This document shows, piece after piece, positions 1-8,322 of a stretch of DNA of 64,000 nt. The notes beneath the pieces were generated by a model. The model was not told where the DNA came from, searched no databases, and saw only the letters and a program-made list of their open reading frames with translations. This DNA is from Chloroflexota bacterium (GTDB taxonomy: Bacteria > Chloroflexota > Anaerolineae > Aggregatilineales > Phototrophicaceae). The position numbers were made by a program, and so were the translations under genes. Within the stretch, counting starts at the first letter, position 1; each line of letters starts with the position of its first letter. The stretch is from NCBI GenBank assembly GCA_013388745.1, contig JACAER010000014.1, positions 44,024-108,023 on the forward strand, written 5' to 3'.

Positions 1-211
1 CGCCGACCTTGAGCGCTTCGCCCGGCGTGCCGATCAATTGCAGAATCACGCCGCCGACTTCCGCCGCGACCTCAATCGCCGTTTTGTCGGTTTCCACTTC
101 GGCAATCACATCGCCGGGTTTAATGGTGTCCCCGACGTTTTTTGTCCAATTCAGCAGGGTGCCCTCGGTCATATCCATACCGAGTTTTGGCATGACGATT
201 GCTTCTGCCAT
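1..211 (-). CDS. Dihydrolipoamide acyltransferase (E2), N-terminal lipoyl domain, partial
   Basis: The first 70 residues of a 2-oxoacid dehydrogenase E2 subunit are visible; the rest lies beyond the window edge. The reading frame starts at an ATG at 211 and gives a complete start of a lipoyl domain, with the motif EVETDKTAIEV; Lys43 is the expected lipoylated residue. Such domains carry acyl groups between the E1, E2 and E3 active sites. It follows the E1 alpha and E1 beta genes on the same strand, so it is the expected third component of that complex. A BCCP-type biotinyl domain is excluded because the motif is DKTA, not AMKM. Confidence 0.9.
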   Translation of the reverse strand, partial: MAEAIVMPKLGMDMTEGTLLNWTKNVGDTIKPGDVIAEVETDKTAIEVAAEVGGVILQLIGTPGEALKVG

Positions 212-306
212 AATCCATCCCTCAAACAACTAAATCAATCACCAGCATAACCGGTTTACAGTGCTTTTGCTACTTGTAACGGCCGTTTTGGATAAGAATT
301 TTGAGC

Positions 307-328
307 GGGGCGTTTCATGAAACGCCCC
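307..328. repeat. Perfect 22-bp palindrome
   Basis: Each half reads GGGGCGTTTCA, and the palindrome is followed by TAC, so that the minus strand reads GTAGGGGCG into the stem. It sits in the 256-base gap between the ABA4-like gene and E2. It shares the GTAGGGGCG edge with the hairpin at 10227-10246, which suggests a small family of palindromic intergenic repeats. It could also act as a weak transcription terminator or processing site. The rest of this gap shows no gene. Confidence 0.6.
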
Positions 329-467
329 TACAGATACACTGACGCCTTAAGCAAAACTCACGCTACTTACGCTACTTATGGACAACCTAAAACGAATTCA
401 CCTCATTTTTCGCTGGGCGCAGCACGCCGTGCCCACTACATTAGGCGCGTTTGAATTGGTTTTTCCA

Positions 468-896
468 TTATTTACGCCGCCGCACGAGCAGATAAATCAG
501 AAATCCGAAGGGCGCGGCATTCATGGTCAAGAGCAGCAGCGGCGACACCCACCAAACATTGTAATCGCGCTCGCGGCTGTCGAGATATATCCAGCGTCCG
601 GCAAATAAATCGAAGACCAGCAGGTGTACCCACACGACCATCGCCCGTTCTGGCACCCCCATGAGCCCGGTGATACCCGTTGGTGAGACGAAATTGCCCA
701 GCAGCTCGATGAGTCCCCCTGCGGGTGGATGGCTAAACCAGACATAAAATCCCCACACCACCGTGACGACCAGCACCGGCAGCACAATATAGGGGGATGC
801 AATGACACGCCGCGTTTGTGACCAGCGCGGCGCGAAAATCATCAACACCCAGAAAGGCAGCACCGCCAGAGTCGCCAGCCAGAAGGCGATTTCCAC
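468..896 (-). CDS. ABA4-like (DUF4281) membrane protein
   Basis: A 142-residue protein with four predicted membrane segments and the conserved pattern of the ABA4-like family (PF14108): an N-terminal FWLATLAVLPFW helix, a HLLVFDLFAGRWIYLD segment and an NAAPFGFLIYLL helix near the C terminus. In plants the family is linked to neoxanthin formation; the bacterial role is unknown. The start is a GTG at 896, three bases beyond the E1 beta stop, with a GAGGTG ribosome site inside the last codons of E1 beta. This implies translational coupling to the dehydrogenase operon, an odd place for such a protein. Confidence 0.75.
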   Translation of the reverse strand: MEIAFWLATLAVLPFWVLMIFAPRWSQTRRVIASPYIVLPVLVVTVVWGFYVWFSHPPAGGLIELLGNFVSPTGITGLMGVPERAMVVWVHLLVFDLFAGRWIYLDSRERDYNVWWVSPLLLLTMNAAPFGFLIYLLVRRRK

Positions 897-898
897 TG

Positions 899-1879
899 CT
901 AGAGCACCTCGCGCACGGCATCAACGACTTTTTGCGCGTTGGGCAGCGCCAGCATTTCCAGTTCCGCCGCGTAGGGCAGCGGCACATCCATGGCATTCAC
1001 GCGCTTGATCGGCGCGTCCATGTAATCAAACAGGTTGTCCTGAATCTGCGCGGCGATCTCTGCCCCCACGCCGAAATGCGGCAGCGCTTCTTCGATCACC
1101 ACGCAGCGGTTGGTCTTTTTGAACGATTCGAAGACCAGCGCCGTATCCAGCGGGCGCAGCCAGCGCAGGTCGATCACTTCGCACTGCACGCCTTCTTTCG
1201 CCAGCGTATCGGCGGCTTGCAGCGCCCATTCAACGCCGCGTGCCCACGCCACCAGCGTCACATGCTGGCCTTCGCGCTTGAGGTCGCTTTTGCCGATGGG
1301 CAGCAAAAAGTCCGGGTCATCCGGCACAACAGCAGGTTTCGGATAGAGCGCAATCGACTCGCTGAACAACACTGGATTATCGTCGCGGATGGCGGCCTTC
1401 AACATGCCTTTGGCGTCGCGCGCGTTAGAAGGCGCGGCGACATACATGCCGGGAAAATGGGCGAAGATCATTTCTGGCGTGTGCGAATGCGTGGCCGTCG
1501 CCTGGTTGCCCCAGCCGGAAGCCACCCGCATGACCATCGGGCACTTGAACTGGCCGTTGAACATATAATGCACTTTGGCGGCGTGATTAATCAGCGCGTC
1601 GAAGGCCAAAAAGGCAAAATTGATGGTCATGATTTCGGCCACCGGACGCAGGCCGGCCATCGCCGCGCCCACTGCCGCGCCGCCGATCGCCATCTCGCTG
1701 ATGGGGGTATCGCGCACACGGCGCGCGCCAAATTTCTCCAGAAAGCCGCGTGTGACCTTGTGCGTGCCATCCCACGCGCCGACTTCCTGCCCCATCACAA
1801 ACACACGCTCATCGCGTTCCATCTCTTCCATCAGCGCCATGCGCAGCGCTTCGCGCATCGGCGTATTTTTATCTGCCAT
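899..1879 (-). CDS. Pyruvate/2-oxoacid dehydrogenase E1 component, beta subunit
   Basis: This 326-residue protein matches the transketolase-like E1 beta subunit in length and order of domains: an N-terminal pyrimidine-binding domain beginning MREALRMALMEEMERDE, the GARRVRDTPISEMAIGG segment and a C-terminal transketolase domain with EVIDLRWLRPLD. With E1 alpha it forms the thiamine-diphosphate-dependent decarboxylase that loads acyl groups on E2. It starts 35 bases after the E1 alpha stop, in the same operon. Sequence alone does not separate pyruvate, acetoin or branched-chain substrates; pyruvate or acetoin is more likely given the short E1 alpha. Confidence 0.93.
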   Translation of the reverse strand: MADKNTPMREALRMALMEEMERDERVFVMGQEVGAWDGTHKVTRGFLEKFGARRVRDTPISEMAIGGAAVGAAMAGLRPVAEIMTINFAFLAFDALINHAAKVHYMFNGQFKCPMVMRVASGWGNQATATHSHTPEMIFAHFPGMYVAAPSNARDAKGMLKAAIRDDNPVLFSESIALYPKPAVVPDDPDFLLPIGKSDLKREGQHVTLVAWARGVEWALQAADTLAKEGVQCEVIDLRWLRPLDTALVFESFKKTNRCVVIEEALPHFGVGAEIAAQIQDNLFDYMDAPIKRVNAMDVPLPYAAELEMLALPNAQKVVDAVREVL

Positions 1880-1914
1880 CGGGTGTTTTGTTCCTTTCCC
1901 TGGTGAGCCGTGTG

Positions 1915-2886
1915 TTAGACATAGATGTGCCGCGTCAGGTCTTCAAACGTCGGCGCGGGGCTGTTTTCGGCGTACTTTTCCGATTCAGTGACAACGGCTT
2001 CGCACTGCTTGTCGATCGTGTCCAGCGTCGGGCCGATGTCCGGGTACAGTTCGCACAATTTGTCGTGCAGCAGAGTGATCGGGTCGCGTGCCTTGAAGCG
2101 CGACATCTCATCCACGCGCGCGGCGTACATTTTGTCGGACATGCCGTGCCCCTCGAAGCGGTAGGTCATCGATTCCAGCAGCACCGGGCCTTTTTTGCGC
2201 GCATAGTCCACTGCTTTTTTGACGGTTTCATGGACTTCAAACACATCCTGCCCGTCCATCGGGTCGAAGGCCTTCATGTCATAGGCGATCGCGCGCTTAA
2301 TCAGTTTGGTCTGGCCGCTGGCGTCTTCCAGCGCCGTGCCCATGCCGTACAGGTTGTTTTCGATCAGCCAGACCACCGGCAGATCCCACACGGCGCTCAG
2401 GTTGAGCGCTTCGTGGAAGTAGCCGTTGTTGGTGGCGCCGTCGCCGATGAAACACAGCACCACTTCGTCGTCGCCGTTGTATTTGGCTTTGAGCGCGATG
2501 CCCGCCGCCAGCGGCAGATGCCCGCCGACGATGGCGTAGCCGCCCCAGAAGTTATGCTCGCGCGAGGCCAGATGCATCGAGCCGCCTTTGCCGCCGCTGA
2601 CGCCGGTGCTTTTGCCGTACATTTCCGCCATGATGCGGTTGGGATCAACGCCGCGCGCAATGGCGATGCCGTGATCGCGGTAGGCAGTGATAACGTGGTC
2701 TTGCGGACGCAGCGCCGCCAGCGCGCCCACGCCCGTGCCTTCCTGACCGTTATAGAGGTGCAGGTACACCCCACCGATTTTTTTCTGATGAAACAGTTCT
2801 TTGCTGCGTTCCTCGAAGCGTCGAATAAGCACCATCTGCCGGTACCATTCGAGCAGCGTCGCCTTCTCCGGTAGTGCTGCTGCCAT
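1915..2886 (-). CDS. Pyruvate/2-oxoacid dehydrogenase E1 component, alpha subunit
   Basis: A 323-residue E1 alpha subunit. The thiamine diphosphate motif GDGATNNGYFHEALN is present, as are the family segments LIRRFEERSKELF near the N terminus and YRFEGHGMSD near the C terminus. A longer frame opens upstream at 3123, but the start is set at ATG 2886 because a GGAGAAA ribosome site precedes it and homology begins there. It is the first gene of the operon E1 alpha, E1 beta, ABA4-like, E2. The short length is typical of the PdhA/AcoA type that pairs with a separate beta subunit. Confidence 0.93.
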   Translation of the reverse strand: MAAALPEKATLLEWYRQMVLIRRFEERSKELFHQKKIGGVYLHLYNGQEGTGVGALAALRPQDHVITAYRDHGIAIARGVDPNRIMAEMYGKSTGVSGGKGGSMHLASREHNFWGGYAIVGGHLPLAAGIALKAKYNGDDEVVLCFIGDGATNNGYFHEALNLSAVWDLPVVWLIENNLYGMGTALEDASGQTKLIKRAIAYDMKAFDPMDGQDVFEVHETVKKAVDYARKKGPVLLESMTYRFEGHGMSDKMYAARVDEMSRFKARDPITLLHDKLCELYPDIGPTLDTIDKQCEAVVTESEKYAENSPAPTFEDLTRHIYV

Positions 2887-2951
2887 GTGATATTTTTCTC
2901 CGAACAAAGCGCGTACCAACCCACGCGCGGTCTGTGGAAACAAGCCCACTA

Positions 2952-2979
2952 GTTTAACCGAAAAGTGCCGGACACTCAA
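2952..2979 (-). promoter_or_regulatory. Possible promoter of the dehydrogenase operon
   Basis: On the minus strand a TTGAGT -35-like box is followed after 16 bases by TTAAAC as a -10-like box, about 65 bases upstream of the E1 alpha start. It is in the divergent gap (2887-3147) with the CAP-domain gene. The match is only moderate and rests on position and spacing. Confidence 0.4.
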
Positions 2980-3147
2980 AAGTGAGTTTGCAGCGAAACC
3001 CGATGAAGTGGGCGGCGCGCGGCCTGCATTTCGATAAACATTTCCTAACCACATGCCAATCGTGCGCAAACATAAACCTTTATTTCGCAATGCACCGAAA
3101 TCTGTTACACTGAATTCCATCACACAATTAATCTTCAGGGATCGTTC

Positions 3148-4449
3148 ATGAAACGCGCGCTGCTGTTCGTCTTTATCGTGTTTGTCGCCCTGTTCAGTTT
3201 GACGGTGGCGCGCTCACAAAATGCGCCAGAAGACCTGATTCCCGATGTGGCTGCTGAACTGAATCTGTGGCGGTTGGAACTGGGGCTGGGGCCGCTGGTC
3301 TATAACCCGACGCTGGAAGCGATGGCGGCCTATCAGGCGGATTACCTGATGAGCCTGGCGGATATGCCTATCGGCGGGGATATGCATACCGACGGACTGG
3401 GACAGAATGCGCGCCAGCGTTCGCAGCGCGAGCCGTTCGCCTGGCCGACCTACGGCCACCCGGAGTTGATCTCGGTGACCGAAATCGCCGGTGTCGGCAG
3501 TGTGCGCTCGTCGGTGGCCTTCTGGCGCAGTTCCAACATTCATACGCGCAGCGTCATCAATCCCGCCTACCGCGAAATCGGCGTGGCCGTGCGCGATATG
3601 AACAACCGCAACGGCGACCGCCTGATTATTGTCGTGATGGGCGGGCGTCCGGGCGTGCTGCCCGCGCTGCCCGACCCGGAAGTCGGCGACCTGTACCTGA
3701 CAACCGAGGCGGCGGAATGGACAGGGGCGTGGATTGGCGCGCCGGTGCGGTATCGTTTCCTCGATGAAGCGCGCCAGCCGATCAGCGATTGGCTGGATTG
3801 GGCAGTGATCGTGCCCATGCCGGAGGAGGCGGGTGAACTGTTCTATGTGCAGTATGAAGACGCGGCGGGCGAACAGGCCGAAACCGAAGTGCGCATCCCT
3901 GTCGTGTGGTCGCAGTTTGATCTGGAACGCGCGGACGAAGTGGCCGCCGCCAGCACCGCGACCGGCGGCAGCACGCCCACCGTGGGGGGCATGATTTTCG
4001 CCACCAATACGCCGTTGGGCACGCCCGCGCCAACACTCACGCCGTCGGCCACGCCGACGCGCGCCGCTTCACCTACGCCGACGCCTGTGCCTGCTGGCGT
4101 GCTGCTGCTGTACACCTCGCGTCTGTTCACGCTTATCCCGACCGGTAATGTGGACATCAGCGATCTCAGTTTTCGCGGCGGCAGTCTGACGTTCAATGTA
4201 TCGCTGTGGGCGGATGTGTCGCAGGGCATCAACCTGAGCGCGCTGCCCGCCGCCAACTGTCTGCAAATCTGGCAGCGTGACGCGGGCGATTTCCTCGCGC
4301 CGCCGGCGTGCAGTTATGTGCGCAGCGTTGTGTTTCTGGCGCAGGATCGCCTCTTCTGGACGAGCGGCAGCTTCGACGTGCTGAACAATGAGCAGGTGGT
4401 GCAGACCTGTGAGACCCGCGCCGGACAATGCGCGGTCACATTACCGTAA
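3148..4449 (+). CDS. Secreted CAP-domain (SCP/PR1-like) protein
   Basis: A 433-residue exported protein. Residues 1-24 form a signal peptide ending near ARS-QN. A CAP/SCP domain follows (about 30-175), beginning LNLWRLELGLGPLVYNPTLEAMA and ending with the family motif NPAYREIGVAV. A middle domain of unknown type spans roughly 180-270, then a Thr/Pro/Ala-rich linker, then a C-terminal domain of about 110 residues with several cysteines. CAP proteins in bacteria are extracellular and mostly uncharacterised. The start ATG has an AGGGA ribosome site. The Thr/Pro linker style recurs in other envelope proteins of this window. Confidence 0.85.
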   Translation: MKRALLFVFIVFVALFSLTVARSQNAPEDLIPDVAAELNLWRLELGLGPLVYNPTLEAMAAYQADYLMSLADMPIGGDMHTDGLGQNARQRSQREPFAWPTYGHPELISVTEIAGVGSVRSSVAFWRSSNIHTRSVINPAYREIGVAVRDMNNRNGDRLIIVVMGGRPGVLPALPDPEVGDLYLTTEAAEWTGAWIGAPVRYRFLDEARQPISDWLDWAVIVPMPEEAGELFYVQYEDAAGEQAETEVRIPVVWSQFDLERADEVAAASTATGGSTPTVGGMIFATNTPLGTPAPTLTPSATPTRAASPTPTPVPAGVLLLYTSRLFTLIPTGNVDISDLSFRGGSLTFNVSLWADVSQGINLSALPAANCLQIWQRDAGDFLAPPACSYVRSVVFLAQDRLFWTSGSFDVLNNEQVVQTCETRAGQCAVTLP

Positions 4450-4536
4450 GCGGAGAAACCGTAAATTAAGTTGCACCGGACGGGGTTTTGCCGCACAATC
4501 ACATGCATCGTTGGCCGTTCTGACGAGGCGCTGATA

Positions 4537-7500
4537 ATGCGGCACAACGCCCCACTGGCTTTTTTTGTCCTTATACTGCTGCTGGCGCTGCCGCCGCGCG
4601 CGGTTCAGGCCGCCACCATCACCGTGACCGGCACGGGCGACACAATTGCGCTGGATGGCGTGGTAACGCTGCGCGAAGCCATCACCGCCGCCAACAACAA
4701 CGCCGCCAGCGGTGACGCCCCCGCCGGCTCAGCCGGTCTCGATACCATCACCTTCAACATTCCCGGCGCGGGCGTACAAACCATCAATTTGACCGCCGCG
4801 CTGCCCATTATCAGCGAAAGCCTGGTGATCGACGGCCTGACGCAGCCCGGCGCAAGCTGTGCCGCCTGGCCGCCGACGCTGCTGATCGAACTGAACGGCG
4901 CCGGCGCGCCCATCGGCACCACCGGGTTGGAGATCACCGCCAGCAGCAGCACGATTCGTGGGCTGGTGATTAACCGCTTCCGCGCTAACCTTGTGCCGTT
5001 CCCGCCCGTCGGCGGCATCGGTGTGCGCATCACGGGCGTAGGCGCGACGGGCAACAGCGTCCAGTGCAATTTTATCGGCACGAACGCGGCAGGCACGGCG
5101 GCGCTGGCGAACGAAGGCCCCGGCGTGACGATCGACAACGGCCCGACCAACAATATTATAGGCGGCGCGACGAACGATAAACGTAATTTGGTTTCCGGCA
5201 ATCTGTCGTGGGGCAACAACGGTGGCGTGGGCATCGGTGCGGCCAACGGCAATTTCGTGGAAAACAACTATATCGGCACCAACGCCGCAGGCACAGCCGC
5301 CATCGGCAACCGCGACGGTATTTATCTCTTTCTCGCTGATAGTAACGCGATTGCACGTAATTTGATTTCCGGGAATACGGATGACGGCATCAACATCGCC
5401 AGTTCCAACAATAACGATGCGACGAACAACCTGATCGGGACGAACGCTGCCGGCACTGCCGCCCTGCCCAACGTCGATGATGGCATCCATATCAGTTTTC
5501 AAGTGATCGGCACATCAACCGCGAACGGCATTGCTTCAAATGTAATTTCGGGCAACGGCCAGCAAGGCGTTCTGATCGATAACGCGGCCTCGACGGGTAA
5601 TCTCCTTATCGACAATGAAATTGGCTCCAACCTCGCCGGCACGGTGGCGATTCCCAACGGGCAGGAAGGCGTCGCTATCGCCACGGGCGCATCCAACAAC
5701 GCGATTGGCACAAACAATATCATCGCCTACAACGGCGGCGCGGGAGTCACCGTGACGGGCGGCGGCACAGGCAATTCTATCCTGGTCAACAGCATTTTTT
5801 CGAACGGCGGGCTGGGCATCGATCTCGGCGCGAACGGTGTGACGCCGAATGATGCGGGTGACGCTGATACCGGCTCTAACGGCCTGCAAAATTTCCCTGT
5901 GATCACGTCAGCGACCACCACGACGATTGCGGGCACATTGAATAGTATCGCGACTCGCGCGTTTCGGATCGATTTTTACGCCTCCGCAGTGTGCGACCCC
6001 TCAAATTTTGGCGAAGGTCAAACCCATCTGGGCTTTTTGCCCAGTGTAAACACAAACGCAGCAGGTAATGCGACATTCAGTTTCGGCGGGACATTTACGG
6101 CGGGGCAGTTCATTACCGCTGTCGCCCTGGATAACACCAACAGCAACACCTCCGAATTTTCGCAGTGTGTGCAGGTGGTCGCGCCCGGCAGCGGCACGGT
6201 ACAGTTCAACCCTGCCACGCTGCTCAGCGTGAGCGAAACCGCCGGCAGCGTAACGCTTTCGGTCGAACTGGTCGTCAGCGGGGGGACGCTGGTCGGCGCG
6301 GCGACGGTCAATGTGGCCTTCACGGGCACGGCCAGCGGCGGCGGCGTGGATTACACTGGCGTGCCCGGCACGCTCAACTTCGGCACGAACCTGGCGCCGG
6401 GCACATACACGCAGAATATCACGCTCAACCTGGTGGATGACGCGCTGGTCGAAAGCCCCGAAACCGTGATTATGACGCTGAACACGCCCGGCAGCGGCGT
6501 GAGCATCGGCGCCAACAACGCGCGCACCGTCGAAATCACCAGCAACGATCTGCCCGGTGTCACCGTCACAGCGCCGGGCAGCGCCACGCTGAACGAACTC
6601 GGCGCGCCCAGCAGCACGACCTTCACCGTGCGTCTCGACAGCCAGCCGACTGCCAGCGTCAATTTTAACCTGACGGCCAGCGACAACACTGAATGCACCG
6701 TGTTGCCGCCCACACTGACCTTTACCGCCGCCAACTGGAACACGCCGCAAACGGTGACGATCACTGCGGTGGACGATTTTGTGGACGACGGCAATCAGCC
6801 CTGCGCGGCGCAGATCGCGGCGGCCAGCAGCGCCGACAGCAGCTATAACGGAATCAACCCGCCGGATCCGTCGGTCAGCGTGATCGACAACGACACCAGC
6901 GGCGCGACCGTGGCGCAGAGCGGCGGCAGCACCGATGTCAACGAGGCCGGCCCCAGCAGCGACAGCTATACGTTCGTGCTCAACACGCAGCCGACAGCCA
7001 ATGTCACCATCACCATCACGCCCGACGCGCAGTGTACGGCGCTGCCCGCCACGCTGACATTTACACCAGCCAACTGGAATATCCCGCAGGCAGTGACGAT
7101 CACCGCAGTGGACGACGCTAACGTTGAAGCCTCACCGCATCCCTGCCTCATCGCCCACACTTTCGCCAGCGCCGACCTGTTGTATAACGCGCTGGCCGCC
7201 GTCAACGTCACGGCCAACGTCGGCGACAACGACGGACCCGGCGCGACGCTGGCGCAGAGCGGCGGCAGCACGCTGGTCAACGAGGCCGGCCCCAGCAGCG
7301 ACAGTTACACTCTCGTGCTCAACACCCTGCCCAGCGCCGATGTCACCATCAGCATTGTCCCCGACGCGCAGTGTACAGCGCTTCCCAGCGCGCTGACGTT
7401 TACGACGGCCAACTGGAATATCGCGCAGACTGTCACGGTTACGGCGGTGGACGATGCCGTCATCGAAGCCGCGGCGCATCCCTGCGTCGTCACGCACACC

Positions 7501-8124
7501 TTCGCCAGCGCCGACGCCGCGTATAACGCGCTGGCGGCGGTCAATTTGAGTGTCCTGGTCGGCGACAACGACGGCCTGCCGCCGACAGCCACCGTTGTGC
7601 CCGCGCCGACAGCCACACCGCCCCCGCCCGACCAACCGCAGCCCAGCATCGCTGTCTTTGACCCGGCTATCAGCAAAATCGGCTTTTTGCTGCCCGGCCA
7701 GGTGGGCGTCACGGGCGAGCGGCTGGAGTGGGTGATTACAGTCAGCAACTCCGGCAGCGTGGTCGGGCAAAACGTCGTCGTCAGCGACACGCTGCGCCCG
7801 GAACTGCGCATCGACAGCGTAACGACGAGTCTGGGCACGTTCGCCATCAGCGGCCAGACCGTGACCTTTACGCTTGGCACGCTCAATCCCGGCCAGACGG
7901 TGCAGATCAGCATTTTCACCACCGTCTTGCAGAGCGGCATCGAAGTGGATAACAGCGCCTGCGTCGCAGCGGATAATCAGGGCGGCATCGAATGCGCGCT
8001 GGCAAGCGCCGTGCGCGCGCTGCCGGCCACCGGCGAGACGCCGCTGTGGGCGCTGTGGCTGGTCGCGCTGGCGGGCAGCGCCCTGTTCGCCGCCGGGCTG
8101 CTGGCGCGCATTCGGGCACGTTAG
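4537..8124 (+). CDS. Surface protein: CSLREA domain, parallel beta-helix, Calx-beta repeats, LPATG tail
   Basis: A 1,195-residue cell-surface protein. A signal peptide ending VQA is followed by a CSLREA-like domain (DGVVTLREAITAANNN). A right-handed beta-helix (about 60-460) contains four copies of a motif like IGTNAAGTAAL. Calx-beta-like repeats follow, three with the pattern LTFTxANWNxxQTVTxTAVDD. After a Pro/Thr linker comes a DUF11-like domain (about 1030-1150). The C terminus has LPATG at 1162-1166, a hydrophobic helix and Arg-rich end, the layout of a sortase sorting signal. The start is ATG 4537, since the signal peptide begins there; an earlier start at 4471 is less likely. No sortase gene is in the window. 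Confidence 0.85.
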   Translation: MRHNAPLAFFVLILLLALPPRAVQAATITVTGTGDTIALDGVVTLREAITAANNNAASGDAPAGSAGLDTITFNIPGAGVQTINLTAALPIISESLVIDGLTQPGASCAAWPPTLLIELNGAGAPIGTTGLEITASSSTIRGLVINRFRANLVPFPPVGGIGVRITGVGATGNSVQCNFIGTNAAGTAALANEGPGVTIDNGPTNNIIGGATNDKRNLVSGNLSWGNNGGVGIGAANGNFVENNYIGTNAAGTAAIGNRDGIYLFLADSNAIARNLISGNTDDGINIASSNNNDATNNLIGTNAAGTAALPNVDDGIHISFQVIGTSTANGIASNVISGNGQQGVLIDNAASTGNLLIDNEIGSNLAGTVAIPNGQEGVAIATGASNNAIGTNNIIAYNGGAGVTVTGGGTGNSILVNSIFSNGGLGIDLGANGVTPNDAGDADTGSNGLQNFPVITSATTTTIAGTLNSIATRAFRIDFYASAVCDPSNFGEGQTHLGFLPSVNTNAAGNATFSFGGTFTAGQFITAVALDNTNSNTSEFSQCVQVVAPGSGTVQFNPATLLSVSETAGSVTLSVELVVSGGTLVGAATVNVAFTGTASGGGVDYTGVPGTLNFGTNLAPGTYTQNITLNLVDDALVESPETVIMTLNTPGSGVSIGANNARTVEITSNDLPGVTVTAPGSATLNELGAPSSTTFTVRLDSQPTASVNFNLTASDNTECTVLPPTLTFTAANWNTPQTVTITAVDDFVDDGNQPCAAQIAAASSADSSYNGINPPDPSVSVIDNDTSGATVAQSGGSTDVNEAGPSSDSYTFVLNTQPTANVTITITPDAQCTALPATLTFTPANWNIPQAVTITAVDDANVEASPHPCLIAHTFASADLLYNALAAVNVTANVGDNDGPGATLAQSGGSTLVNEAGPSSDSYTLVLNTLPSADVTISIVPDAQCTALPSALTFTTANWNIAQTVTVTAVDDAVIEAAAHPCVVTHTFASADAAYNALAAVNLSVLVGDNDGLPPTATVVPAPTATPPPPDQPQPSIAVFDPAISKIGFLLPGQVGVTGERLEWVITVSNSGSVVGQNVVVSDTLRPELRIDSVTTSLGTFAISGQTVTFTLGTLNPGQTVQISIFTTVLQSGIEVDNSACVAADNQGGIECALASAVRALPATGETPLWALWLVALAGSALFAAGLLARIRAR
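6901..7576 (+). repeat. Tandem duplication of a Calx-beta unit (339-bp period)
   Basis: Two adjacent units starting at 6901 and 7240 are very similar at the DNA level (for example both contain GGCGCAGAGCGGCGGCAGCA and a later AACGAGGCCGGCCCCAGCAG). The period is 113 codons, so the repeat stays in frame. A third, older and more diverged copy precedes them (about 6560-6900). This is domain duplication inside the surface protein gene. Confidence 0.8.
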
Positions 8125-8132
8125 CCAAAAAC

Positions 8133-8159
8133 GGGGGCGCAGTTTGGCGCGGCGCCCCC
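8133..8159 (+). terminator. Inverted repeat after the surface protein gene
   Basis: An 8-bp perfect stem (GGGGGCGC / GCGCCCCC) with an 11-base loop lies nine bases after the stop of the surface protein. No T run follows directly, so intrinsic termination is uncertain. Confidence 0.45.
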
Positions 8160-8322
8160 TGACCAAAGTACCCGCCCTTTTTGCCCCTTTTTTATATCGC
8201 TCTATGCTATGCTCAAAATAATGTCTCTGGATGTTACGGCCATCAAGCGACCGTATTTTGCACGTGCTCATCGCAAAAACGACCCGCGATAAGCTGGCTT
8301 TGGAGGAGGTACCCACATAACC

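Noticed and set aside
818..1906. Long plus-strand frame of 362 codons opposite E1 beta
   Set aside because: It is antisense to a well-supported gene; the His/Arg-rich translation is a typical high-GC shadow frame.
2887..3123. N-terminal extension of the E1 alpha frame to ATG 3123
   Set aside because: Homology and the GGAGAAA site place the start at 2886; the extension overlaps the promoter region.
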